Source: Azospirillum sp. TSH58
GTDB lineage: Bacteria > Pseudomonadota > Alphaproteobacteria > Azospirillales > Azospirillaceae
Length of the DNA: 64,000 nucleotides
Reading direction: 5' to 3'
Assembly (NCBI RefSeq): GCF_003119115.1
Contig: NZ_CP022364.1
Coordinates: 2,866,001-2,930,000 of the forward strand
Of this stretch, positions 8,431 to 19,626 are shown one piece after another; within the stretch, counting starts at the first letter, position 1, and every line of letters starts with the position of its first letter. The translations under genes and the position numbers were made by a program. Under the pieces are notes generated by a model. It worked only from the letters and a program-made list of their open reading frames with translations. It had not been told where the DNA came from and searched no databases.

Positions 8431-9783
8431 TTAGGACACCTTCTCGCGCATCAGGACGAACTCCTCCGCGGTAGAGGGGTGGAGAGCGATGGTGCGGTCG
8501 AAATCTTTCTTTGTGGCGCCGCAGTTGAGGGCGATGCCCAGCCCCTGGACGATCTCCGGCGCGTCCATGCCCATCATGTGGCAGCCCAGCACGCGCTGGC
8601 TCTCGCCGTCCACCACCAGCTTCATCAGGACGCGCTCGTCGCGGCCCGACATGGTGTGCTTCATCGGGCGGAAGCCGGCCTTGTAGATGTCCACGGTCGC
8701 GTATTTCGCCCGCGCCTCCGCCTCGGTCAGGCCGACGGTGCCGAGCGGCGGGATGGAGAAGACGGCGGTCGGGATGTTGGCGTAGCTGATGCTGGTCGGG
8801 TTGTCGTTGAACAGCGTCTCCACGAACGCGCGCCCCTCGGCGATGGCGACGGGGGTCAGGGCCATGCGGTCGGTCACGTCGCCGACGGCGAAGATGTTGT
8901 CGACGCTGGTGCGCGAATACTCATCCACCCGGATCGCCCCGGCGTCGTCCAGCGCGACGCCGGCGGCTTCCAGCCCGAGGTCGCGCGTGTTCGGACGGCG
9001 CCCGGTCGCCGCCATGACGAGGCCGGCGGAATGCTCCCGCCCGAGCTGGTCGGTGACGGTGAAGCCGCCGGGGCCTTCCTCGACCTTCACCGGCTGGGTG
9101 CGGGTGAGGATGTTGATGCCGCGCTTGCGCATCTCCTGGGCCAGGGCGACGCGGATGTCGTCGTCGAAGCCGTTCAGAAGCTCCTCGCCGCGGATCATGA
9201 TCGTGACCTCGGCGCCCAAGCCCCGGAAGATCCCGGCGAATTCGACGGCGATGTAGCCGCCGCCCAGGATGATGACGGAGTGGGGCAGGGTGCCGAGCTG
9301 CAACGCCTCGTTGGAGGTGACGGCGTGCTCGATCCCCGGAATCTTGGGCAGCGCCGGCCAGCCGCCGGTGGCGACCAGGATGTTCTTCGCGGTGTAGCGC
9401 TTGTTCGCGACCTCCACCGTGTGGCGGTCGATCAGCCGTCCGAAACCGGTGTGCAGGGTGACGCCGGAGTTCTCCAGCATCTTGATGTAGATGCCGTTCA
9501 ACCGGTCGATCTCGGCGTCCTTGCGCCCGATCAGCGTCGCCCAGTCGAAGGCCGGCATGGTGGTCGACCAGCCATAGGCGCTGGAGTCCTCGAAGGCGTC
9601 GCGGAACTGGGCGGCGTAGACCAGCAGCTTCTTCGGCACGCAGCCGCGGATGACGCAGGTGCCGCCGACCCGGCTGCCTTCGCAGATGGCGACCTTGGCC
9701 CCCATGGACGCGGCCCGCCGGCTGGCCGCGACGCCGCCGGAGCCGGCACCGATGGTGAAAAGGTCGAAATCGAACTCGGCCAC
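8431..9783 (-). CDS. gor: glutathione-disulfide reductase
   Basis: This flavoprotein regenerates reduced glutathione from its disulfide with NADPH. The 450-aa product has the FAD-binding IGAGSGGVAA, the redox-active pair C43/C48 in GGTCVIRGCVPKK, and the NADPH-site segment GGGYIAVEFAGIFRGLGAEV. A second FAD motif, FAVGDV, and the C-terminal catalytic HPSTAEE follow. The GTG at 9783 is the start: AAGGAG lies 6 bases upstream, and the family N-terminus begins FDFDLFTIGAG. A longer reading begins within an exact 12-base tandem repeat (9796-9819) and is rejected. Confidence 0.95.
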   Translation of the reverse strand: MAEFDFDLFTIGAGSGGVAASRRAASMGAKVAICEGSRVGGTCVIRGCVPKKLLVYAAQFRDAFEDSSAYGWSTTMPAFDWATLIGRKDAEIDRLNGIYIKMLENSGVTLHTGFGRLIDRHTVEVANKRYTAKNILVATGGWPALPKIPGIEHAVTSNEALQLGTLPHSVIILGGGYIAVEFAGIFRGLGAEVTIMIRGEELLNGFDDDIRVALAQEMRKRGINILTRTQPVKVEEGPGGFTVTDQLGREHSAGLVMAATGRRPNTRDLGLEAAGVALDDAGAIRVDEYSRTSVDNIFAVGDVTDRMALTPVAIAEGRAFVETLFNDNPTSISYANIPTAVFSIPPLGTVGLTEAEARAKYATVDIYKAGFRPMKHTMSGRDERVLMKLVVDGESQRVLGCHMMGMDAPEIVQGLGIALNCGATKKDFDRTIALHPSTAEEFVLMREKVS

Positions 9784-9795
9784 GGCCGTCTCCTT

Positions 9796-9819
9796 GCAAT
9801 CCCAAGAGCAATCCCAAGA
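9796..9819. repeat. 12-base exact tandem duplication upstream of gor
   Basis: GCAATCCCAAGA occurs twice in direct succession, 9796-9807 and 9808-9819, immediately upstream of the gor ribosome-binding site. A second exact tandem, 13 bases (GCGGATCGGGGTG), lies at 9896-9921 in the same intergenic gap. They belong to a class of short tandem duplications seen in several intergenic regions of this window. Confidence 0.9.
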
Positions 9820-9895
9820 GCCATAGCGGCCCACGATCCGAACGGGACAGGAGTGTTCCCCATTCCGGCACGCCTGTCGAGCGTTGGCCGAGGGG

Positions 9896-9921
9896 GCGGA
9901 TCGGGGTGGCGGATCGGGGTG
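9896..9921. repeat. 13-base exact tandem duplication
   Basis: GCGGATCGGGGTG is present at 9896-9908 and again at 9909-9921, with a partial third start GCGGG. It lies between the 3' end of the second FliL-like gene and the upstream region of gor. Confidence 0.9.
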
Positions 9922-9937
9922 GCGGGCTGGCCTTCCC

Positions 9938-10435
9938 TCAGCGCATGACGAGTTCCTGGACCAGCACTTGCCGGATCTTCATCGCGCCGAGTTCCTTCGC
10001 GGCGGTGCGCATCACCGCGTCCTTGATGTAGAAGGCGCCGTTGCGCCCGCGCAGCTCGCCGGGGTCGGTGTCCAGCATCACATTGGTCATGGCGCTGGCG
10101 ATGCGCGGCCCATAGCTTTCCACCGTCTTGACGGGGGCGGTCGGCTCCATGTCGAGCACCACGCGGACCCGCAGCTCGCGCAGCCGGTCGCCGTCGCTCA
10201 GCGTGAAGATCATCGCCGGCAGGCGGGCGTAGTTGGCGGCGGTGCGCAGCGTGTCCCCCACCACGCGCCCGGCCTGGGCCGTGCCGGGCTTCAGCAGGAA
10301 GGCCCCGCCGGTGCCCGCGGCGGCCAGCCCGGCCATGGTGCAGAGAAGCCCGACCACCACACGGCGGCCGAGACGGTCCAGCGTCGAGGGGGGCGCCGCA
10401 ATGTTCGGCGCGTTCTGGCGGATTGTCCGGCTCAT
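9938..10435 (-). CDS. FliL-like membrane-anchored protein (copy 2)
   Basis: The 165-aa product has a basic N-terminus, one membrane segment at about residues 27-48 and a periplasmic FliL-like domain. Matching pieces are ARLPAMIFTLSDGD, LRVRVVLDMEPT, GPRIASAMTNVML and the terminal IRQVLVQELVMR, which align well with the protein at 3684-4136. FliL proteins act at the flagellar stator, but neither copy sits in a flagellar operon. The ATG at 10435 has GAGG upstream at reasonable spacing; the frame also extends 28 codons further, with no better ribosome site. It diverges from pncB across a 360-base gap. Confidence 0.72.
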   Translation of the reverse strand: MSRTIRQNAPNIAAPPSTLDRLGRRVVVGLLCTMAGLAAAGTGGAFLLKPGTAQAGRVVGDTLRTAANYARLPAMIFTLSDGDRLRELRVRVVLDMEPTAPVKTVESYGPRIASAMTNVMLDTDPGELRGRNGAFYIKDAVMRTAAKELGAMKIRQVLVQELVMR

Positions 10436-10797
10436 GCCGACCTCGTCGCTTTTCCCGGCACCGAAAGGGGAGGTGCCTGTTCTTGAGTGTATGGTGGATG
10501 GATAAAAGGAAGGCGTCAAATACAGGTATTTTATACTTTTTGGCGAGAGCGCATTACAGAGAGGAACTGCGCATCTCTTCTCATCTTCTTTGCGTTTGAA
10601 ATGCGCCGGATTTCGTAGCGTATTTTTGGTAAATCACCATTGCTTGCGGCGGTTGGCCGTTGCGGATGAAGCCTCTTCCACCGGAGGGCCGGGGCGTATA
10701 ATGCTGGTTTCTCTATCGGATTGCCGTTTCCGCGGTGGGGGCGGCCTCCGGACGTGACCGTCGCGAAGGGCAAGAGCGGGAAGACAAGGACATCGCC
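10436..10797. other. divergent intergenic region between FliL-like copy 2 and pncB
   Basis: This 362-base gap is noticeably AT-richer than its surroundings in 10500-10640. It holds a consensus -10 hexamer TATAAT at 10697-10702 on the plus strand, placed to serve pncB with a leader of about 90 bases. No convincing -35 hexamer sits 16-18 bases before it. I see no gene or RNA motif in the rest. Confidence 0.5.
10697..10702 (+). promoter_or_regulatory. possible -10 element for pncB
   Basis: TATAAT matches the sigma-70 -10 consensus and lies 96 bases before the pncB start in an otherwise GC-rich stretch (GGGGCGTATAATGCTGG). The -35 region is not recognisable, so this is only suggestive. Confidence 0.35.
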
Positions 10798-11961
10798 ATG
10801 GACGAGACCAGGAACCAGCCGCCGGCCAGTCACACGCCCGCCAGCCATCCGCCCGCGTCGGCCATCACCGAATGGACCGACACCTATTTCAAGCGGACCA
10901 AGGAAGCGGTCGGGAAATTCGGTGACAAGAAGGTCACCTACGCCATCTTCATGCGCCGCCCGGTGGTCTGCGCGCCGCGACTCGCCATCGAATGGCTGGA
11001 GGCGGTGGCGCGGGAGCGCGGGTTCGACCTCGACATCGTCCTGAACTATCCGGAAGGAAAGTGGGTCGGTGCGGGCGAGCCGATCCTCTACATCACCGGC
11101 TCCTTCTATCATCTGGTCGACACCGAGACGATCATCCTGCAGAAGCTCGGCCCCGCCTGCGTCGGCGCCTACAACGCCTTCACCATGTGCGCCGACCTGC
11201 CGAAGACCGCCTTCCTCGCCATGGAGGCGCGCCACTGCGCCGGCACGGAGATGGAGGAGATGATGGCCTACGCCGCCTCGGTCGGGTCGGACCGGGCGAA
11301 GCGCAAGGTCGGCGCCAAGGGCTTCATCGGCAACGCCACCGACGCCACCGCCCATTTCTTCGGCCAGAAGAAGGGCATGGGCACGATGCCCCACGCGCTG
11401 ATCGGCTACGCCGGATCGACCGTGCGCGCGGCGGAGATGTTCCACGAGACCTTCCCCGAGCTGCCGCTGACCGTCCTGGTCGATTACTTCGGGCGCGAGG
11501 TGACCGACGCGCTGGAGGTCTGCCGCCGCTTCCCCGGCCTCGCCGCGCAGGGCAAGCTGGCGGTGCGGCTCGACACGCCGGGCGGGCGCTTCCTGGAGGG
11601 GCTGGACCCGCCGGGCTCCTACGCGGTGCTGGAGCGGCACGCCCCCCATTCCATCCGCGGCTACCGCGACGAGACGCAGCTCCGCTACCTGATCGGCACC
11701 GGCGTGTCGGCCGCGGCGATCCATTTCATGCGCGAGAAGCTGGACGAGGCCGGATTCCCGGCGGTGAAGATCGTCGCCAGCTCCGGCTTCGGCCCGGCGA
11801 AGTGCCGCCTGATGGCGGAGGCCAACGCCCCCGTCGACATCATCGGCACCGGCAGCTATCTGCCCGAACGCTGGACCGAGACCTACGCCACCGCCGACAT
11901 CATCGAGTACGACGGCGAGAAGCGCGTGAAGGTCGGCCGCGAGTTCCTGTTCCGCAAGTAG
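10798..11961 (+). CDS. pncB: nicotinate phosphoribosyltransferase
   Basis: The enzyme converts nicotinate and PRPP to nicotinate mononucleotide in the NAD salvage pathway. The 387-aa product carries family segments ITEWTDTYFKRTKEAV, MRRPVVCAPRLAIEWL, FRGLARQ-type positions replaced by GKFGDKKVTYAIF, the H-containing MEARHCAGTEMEEM, and IVASSGFGPAKCRLM followed by DIIGTGSYLP near the C-terminus. The ATG at 10798 has AAGGA 7 bases upstream. The product lies within the shorter branch of the family rather than the E. coli PncB branch, so the symbol is by function. A strong hairpin follows about 50 bases downstream. Confidence 0.9.
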   Translation: MDETRNQPPASHTPASHPPASAITEWTDTYFKRTKEAVGKFGDKKVTYAIFMRRPVVCAPRLAIEWLEAVARERGFDLDIVLNYPEGKWVGAGEPILYITGSFYHLVDTETIILQKLGPACVGAYNAFTMCADLPKTAFLAMEARHCAGTEMEEMMAYAASVGSDRAKRKVGAKGFIGNATDATAHFFGQKKGMGTMPHALIGYAGSTVRAAEMFHETFPELPLTVLVDYFGREVTDALEVCRRFPGLAAQGKLAVRLDTPGGRFLEGLDPPGSYAVLERHAPHSIRGYRDETQLRYLIGTGVSAAAIHFMREKLDEAGFPAVKIVASSGFGPAKCRLMAEANAPVDIIGTGSYLPERWTETYATADIIEYDGEKRVKVGREFLFRK

Positions 11962-11965
11962 CATC

Positions 11966-12007
11966 GTCGTTCCACGCACGTCGTTCCGCGCACATCGTTT
12001 CACACAA
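11966..12007. repeat. three imperfect 14-base tandem units after pncB
   Basis: The units GTCGTTCCACGCAC (11966-11979), GTCGTTCCGCGCAC (11980-11993) and ATCGTTTCACACAA (11994-12007) lie end to end between the pncB stop and the terminator hairpin. The first two differ at one base; the third is more diverged. Confidence 0.85.
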
Positions 12008-12009
12008 GG

Positions 12010-12045
12010 AAAGCCCCTCCGCTGGCCATGCCGCGGAGGGGCTTT
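12010..12045. terminator. bidirectional terminator between pncB and the ferredoxin gene
   Basis: A 13-bp perfect stem AAAGCCCCTCCGC/GCGGAGGGGCTTT (12010-12022 and 12033-12045) with a 10-base loop lies between two convergent genes. The A and T ends are only three bases long, so the stop is strong in structure but has a short U tract. Confidence 0.8.
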
Positions 12046-12049
12046 GCGT

Positions 12050-12382
12050 TCAGCGGGTCAGCACCATCACCAGCCGTTCGACCGGCGTGTTGTTGACGAG
12101 GTGCGAGTCGACGATCTCGTCGATGTCGGCGGGCGTTTCCGGGCGGTACCACAGGCCCTCCGGATAGACCACCATCAGCGGCCCGGCGGAGCAGAAGCCG
12201 AGGCAGCCGGTCCAGGCCATGCCGACGTCCAGCAATCCCTTGGCCTGGATGCGCTGGCCGAGCTGTTCCCACAGCGGGTGGGCGTTCTTGGCGGCACAGC
12301 TCCCACGCGGATGACCGGGCGGGCGCTGTTGGGAGCAACAGAAGACGTGGTGGCGGAACACCTGGGGCAGATCGAGAGACAT
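12050..12382 (-). CDS. thioredoxin-like [2Fe-2S] ferredoxin
   Basis: This 110-aa protein carries four cysteines in the pattern of thioredoxin-fold 2Fe-2S (Shethna-type) ferredoxins. The first group is FCCSQQRPPGHPRGSC near residues 15-29 and the second is WTGCLGFCSAGPLMVVYPEG. The C-terminal segment with YPEGLWYRPETPADIDEIVDSHL is standard for the family. It transfers electrons in the cytoplasm; the partner is unknown. The ATG at 12382 has GGAG 7 bases upstream; the longer TTG reading at 12394 is rejected. It lies downstream of egtB on the same strand with a 99-base gap. Confidence 0.9.
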   Translation of the reverse strand: MSLDLPQVFRHHVFCCSQQRPPGHPRGSCAAKNAHPLWEQLGQRIQAKGLLDVGMAWTGCLGFCSAGPLMVVYPEGLWYRPETPADIDEIVDSHLVNNTPVERLVMVLTR

Positions 12383-12481
12383 CGCAGGCTCCAAATTCCA
12401 TAATTTAAATATGGTTATAGAGCCTGCTGCGGTGCAGCGCCACCGTTTAAAACGATTCCAATATCCCAGGCGCCCTCGATA

Positions 12482-13780
12482 TCAGGCGTCTTCGGCCAGC
12501 CGCAGGCCGGTGAAGGACAGGCGGGATTCCGGCCTCAGGTAATGCCGGGCCGTGGGGTTGGCGTGGTCGAAGGGGGTGACGCAGCTGCCGCCCCGCAACA
12601 CCATGCGGTTGATCATGAAGCGGCCATGGACGGCCTCGTCCACCCCGTCCGGCAGGCGGTAGCCGGGATAGGGGGCGAAGGGGCTGCGCGTCCATTCCCA
12701 CACGTCGCCGAACAACTGCCAGGGACCGTCGCCGTGGCAGGTGCTGGGGCGCGGGTGGCGGTGGCCGGTGCCCAGCAGGTTGCCCATGCTGTCGCAGCGG
12801 GACGCCACGGCCTCCCATTCGGCCTCCTCGGGCAGGCGCTTGCCGGCCCAGCGGGCGAAGGCGTCGGCCTCGAACCAGCTGACATGGCAAACCGGTTCGG
12901 CGGGATCGAGCGGACGCATGCCGTAGAGCGTGAAGATCTGCCACGCACCGTCGCGCCATTCCCAATAGAGCGGAGCCTGCCATCCCTCGGTCTGCACCGC
13001 CTCCCAGCCATCGGCGAGCCAGAGCGAGCGCTTGGCATAGCCGCCGTCCTCGATGAAGTCTCGGAAGGCGCCGCAGGACACCGGCAGGGCGGCGAGGCGG
13101 AAGGGCTCCAGATGGACGCGGTGGCGCGGCCCCTCATGGTCGAAGCCGGCCCAGGCCTCGGTCCGCCCGATCTCGACGAGGCCGCCTTCATGCCCGATCC
13201 AGCGTTCCGGCTGCGGCGGAGCAGGCACGGTCTGCGGCGGCTGGTCGTAGGCGGGGCGCAGCGGGTTGCTCCAGAAGGCGTGCTTGATGTGGGTCAGCAG
13301 CCGTTCCTGGTGGCGCCGCTCGTGGGTGATGCCGACGACGACGCGGTCGGCGATCTCCGGCAGGTCCGCCTCCTCGGCCTGGTTCAGCAGGTGCAGCACC
13401 GCGGCGTTCACATGGTCGCGGTAGCGCATCACCTCCGCCGCGTTGGGCCGGGACAGCAGGCGCAGGGTGGGGGAGGGAAGCTGGTGGCTGCCGAACCGGT
13501 CGTCACGGGCGGCGAACAGGGTCAGGAAAGCCGGGTCGAAGGGGCGGTAGCCGGGATTGCAGGGCACCAGGACGGTGGTTTCGAACAGCCACGTCGTGTG
13601 GGCGAGGTGCCATTTGGCCGGGGCGCCGTCGGCCACCGACTGGACCATCAAGTCCTCGGGCGACAGGGGAGCCGCGAGTTCGGCGGTGCGGGCGCGGATC
13701 TTCTGGAAACGGGTGGAAAGCGCTTGGCGAAGGGCGTCGCCGGACGGCTGGGCGTGCATGGCGAGATGGGTATCGGGCAC
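12482..13780 (-). CDS. egtB: EgtB-type sulfoxide synthase (ergothioneine biosynthesis)
   Basis: EgtB is a non-haem iron enzyme that joins a thiol (cysteine or gamma-glutamylcysteine) to hercynine with oxygen. The 432-aa protein has an N-terminal DinB-like domain with candidate iron ligands H61 (in WHLAHTTWLFE) and H153/H157 (in HERRHQER). The C-terminal formylglycine-enzyme-like domain has CHVSWFEADAFARWAGKRLPEEAEWE, DVWEWT and VLRGGSC. The GTG at 13780 has GGAGG 8 bases before it; an internal ATG at 13759 is an alternative. The methyltransferase egtD, usually beside egtB, is not in the window. Confidence 0.92.
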   Translation of the reverse strand: MPDTHLAMHAQPSGDALRQALSTRFQKIRARTAELAAPLSPEDLMVQSVADGAPAKWHLAHTTWLFETTVLVPCNPGYRPFDPAFLTLFAARDDRFGSHQLPSPTLRLLSRPNAAEVMRYRDHVNAAVLHLLNQAEEADLPEIADRVVVGITHERRHQERLLTHIKHAFWSNPLRPAYDQPPQTVPAPPQPERWIGHEGGLVEIGRTEAWAGFDHEGPRHRVHLEPFRLAALPVSCGAFRDFIEDGGYAKRSLWLADGWEAVQTEGWQAPLYWEWRDGAWQIFTLYGMRPLDPAEPVCHVSWFEADAFARWAGKRLPEEAEWEAVASRCDSMGNLLGTGHRHPRPSTCHGDGPWQLFGDVWEWTRSPFAPYPGYRLPDGVDEAVHGRFMINRMVLRGGSCVTPFDHANPTARHYLRPESRLSFTGLRLAEDA

Positions 13781-13862
13781 GGGGGAACCTCCCTGCGGGA
13801 GCGGGTTTTCCGCGGCGGGAACGGCGCGGGGGCGCGCCCGGACCATCGCCGGAGGAACAACA

Positions 13863-13884
13863 GGACCATTGTGCCGTATGGTCC
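13863..13884. promoter_or_regulatory. 7-bp inverted repeat upstream of egtB, possible operator
   Basis: GGACCAT and ATGGTCC (13863-13869 and 13878-13884) are separated by 8 bases, about 85 bases before the egtB start. The GGTCCAACCAT continuation adds a partial third half-site. The dyad size fits a dimeric regulator, but no regulator is implied by the sequence. Confidence 0.3.
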
Positions 13885-13956
13885 AACCATCCTGGGTGGC
13901 GCATCGGAGGGGGGTGTTCTCCGAATTCGCGCATTATACCCGCAATAGGGCTGTGG

Positions 13957-14553
13957 TTATGCGTCCACCACCAGATGCGGACGGAAGGCGCCTTCGAGCG
14001 TCAGAAGAAGGCGCAGATACACGGCGACGCGGCGGGAGGTCGTCGTCCGCTGCTCCAGGCAATCGCGGAGCTGGTTGGCGAGCGCCACATTCTCCGCCGT
14101 CTGCCCCGGCGGAAGCGCCGGATGCGTCGGCGCCGCCATGCCGACGATGTGGTCGTGGTCGGCCGGATGGGCCGCGACGGCCTTTTCGAGGAGCGTCGCC
14201 GCGATGCGTTCGATGTCCTCATCCGCCGGCGGCGGCTGGGCGAGGTTGGGGGCGAGGTGGGGCGGCGGACGGCGGTTGGCGAGCTGCGCGCGCAGATTCT
14301 GCTTGATGCGCGCCCGCTGCCCGGCGTTCAGCGTGTCCAGCTCATCGATCTCGTCGAACAGCAGGTCGTAGAGGCGCCGCCGCTTGTGGTTGGCCTCGTC
14401 CTGGTCGCGGCGCTCCTGCTGCTCGCGCTCCTGCTGTTGCAGGTCCTGCCGATTCTGCCGCCGTTTCCTGCGGTCGGTCGCGCTGCCGGTGCGCTCGACC
14501 ACGCCGGCCGAGCGGACCAGAGGTTCCGGGCGTCCGATCGATCCGTCGGTCAT
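13957..14553 (-). CDS. unknown protein, Arg/Gln-rich N-terminal helix
   Basis: The 198-aa product is soluble and mostly charged. Residues about 25-65 are extremely rich in Arg, Gln, Glu and Asp (a QQQEREQQERRDQDEANHKR-type stretch) and are probably a long helix or coiled coil. A middle Pro-rich linker follows, and the C-terminal part is helical with no recognisable catalytic motif. The ATG at 14553 has a clean GGAGG 6 bases upstream. It is on the same strand as egtB with a 176-base gap, and diverges from the enoyl-CoA hydratase gene. I do not recognise a family. Confidence 0.75.
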   Translation of the reverse strand: MTDGSIGRPEPLVRSAGVVERTGSATDRRKRRQNRQDLQQQEREQQERRDQDEANHKRRRLYDLLFDEIDELDTLNAGQRARIKQNLRAQLANRRPPPHLAPNLAQPPPADEDIERIAATLLEKAVAAHPADHDHIVGMAAPTHPALPPGQTAENVALANQLRDCLEQRTTTSRRVAVYLRLLLTLEGAFRPHLVVDA

Positions 14554-14752
14554 GGCGACCTCCACCGCGAGTGGCTGGGACTGTTCAGTGTACCAACTGT
14601 CGCGATTCTGTCAAGGTGACGCTTTGGCGGGAGCGCGGCGGCCCCGTTTCAGGTGAGCGCTGCTCACCCGAAAACGCGGCGTACTCGTTTGTCAGGGGCG
14701 TGGCTCGGGCTCGACAGTGGGGCATCGCAAACGCCGGCAAAAGGAACCCGCC

Positions 14753-15544
14753 ATGCCCCTGACGAACCAGCTCGCCGCCCCCGCCACCCCCGTCCTGTGC
14801 GTCACCGCCGGGGGAATCGCCACCCTGACCCTGAACCGCCCCGCCAAGCTGAACGCCATCAGCACGGCGCTCGCCGCCATGATGCTCGACACGCTGGACG
14901 CGCTGGAGGCCGACGCGGCGGTGCGGGCGATCATCGTCACCGGCGCCGGGGAGCGGGCCTTCTCCGCCGGGGCGGACATCGCGGAGTTCACTCCGGCCGT
15001 CCGGCGGGGACCGGAGGCGGCGGTGCGCGCCTTCCGGCCCGGCCAGACGCTGTGCGCGCGGATCGAGGCCTTTCCCAAGCCGGTCATCGCCGCGGTCAAC
15101 GGCATCTGCTACGGCGGCGGCTGCGAGATCCTGGAGGCGGCGCACCTCGCCGTCGCCAGCGAGCGGGCGACCTTCTCCAAGGCGGAGATCAGGCTCGGCA
15201 TGATGCCGACCTTCGGCGGGACGCAGCGGCTTCCCCGCAACGCCGGGCGCAAGCGCGCGTTGGAATGGCTGCTGACCGGCGACGCCTTCCCGCCGGCGAC
15301 GGCGCTGGCGGTGGGGCTGGTCAATCAGGTGGTGGCCCATGACGCGCTGCTGCCCGCCGCCTTCGAACTGGCGGGGCGGATCGTCCGGCATTCCCCGGCG
15401 GCGGTGTCCGGCATCCTGGGGGCGGTGACCCGCGGGCTGAACATGACCATCGGCGAAGGGCTGGCGGTGGAGACCGAGCGCTTTGCCCGGCTGGCGCCGG
15501 GGGCGGACCTGCGCGACGGGTTGGAGGCGTGGCTGGCGCGCTGA
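14753..15544 (+). CDS. enoyl-CoA hydratase/isomerase (crotonase family)
   Basis: The 263-aa product has the crotonase fold markers: LNRPAKLNAIS near the N-terminus, the oxyanion-hole GERAFSAGADIAEF, and two acidic residues at the catalytic positions. These are in YGGGCEILEA and FSKAEIRLGMMPTFGGTQRLPR. These fit hydration of trans-2-enoyl-CoA in fatty acid or amino acid breakdown, but the substrate cannot be read from sequence. The ATG at 14753 follows AAAGGA at 7 bases. It has no beta-oxidation neighbour. sdhE begins 132 bases downstream. Confidence 0.93.
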   Translation: MPLTNQLAAPATPVLCVTAGGIATLTLNRPAKLNAISTALAAMMLDTLDALEADAAVRAIIVTGAGERAFSAGADIAEFTPAVRRGPEAAVRAFRPGQTLCARIEAFPKPVIAAVNGICYGGGCEILEAAHLAVASERATFSKAEIRLGMMPTFGGTQRLPRNAGRKRALEWLLTGDAFPPATALAVGLVNQVVAHDALLPAAFELAGRIVRHSPAAVSGILGAVTRGLNMTIGEGLAVETERFARLAPGADLRDGLEAWLAR

Positions 15545-15676
15545 ATCACGCTCCTTCCGGGGGATCGTCCGGCGTTTCGGTTTGCGCGGGGGCGTGCCGG
15601 TGTGCAGGATGCGGGGGTGGATGTGGACCGCTCCGCCCCCTATCTTCCGGGGCCGGGGCTTTTTGGCGTGGATGGC

Positions 15677-15979
15677 ATGAGCGACGAGAACACCCTGTCC
15701 GAGAGCGGCGAATCCCTGGAAAACCGGCGCAAGCGGCTGCGCTTCCGGTCGTGGCACCGCGGCATGCGCGAGATGGACCTGCTGATCGGCAGCTTCGCCG
15801 ACGCCCATGTCCCGGACTTCGACCACGCGCAGCTCGACCGCTACGAGGCGCTGCTCGAACTCAGCGACCCCGACCTCTACAACTGGTACGCCGGGCGCGA
15901 GCCGCTGCCCGCCGAGCATGACACCGACGTCATGCGGCTGTTGACCACATTCCGCTACACGCCCCGTCAGGGGTCCTGA
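15677..15979 (+). CDS. sdhE: FAD assembly factor SdhE (succinate dehydrogenase assembly)
   Basis: SdhE helps attach FAD covalently to the flavoprotein subunit of succinate dehydrogenase. The 100-aa protein carries the signature RGMREMD (residues 28-34), followed by the acidic helical bundle with YEALLELSDPDLYNWYAG and a Pro-containing C-terminus. The ATG at 15677 gives the family length; the frame stays open upstream but adds only non-conserved residues. mfd follows after 10 bases, an association known in alphaproteobacteria, so the two are probably co-transcribed. Confidence 0.92.
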   Translation: MSDENTLSESGESLENRRKRLRFRSWHRGMREMDLLIGSFADAHVPDFDHAQLDRYEALLELSDPDLYNWYAGREPLPAEHDTDVMRLLTTFRYTPRQGS

Positions 15980-15989
15980 GGCCCGATCC

Positions 15990-19622
<3,633 letters not shown>

Positions 19623-19626
19623 GGCG

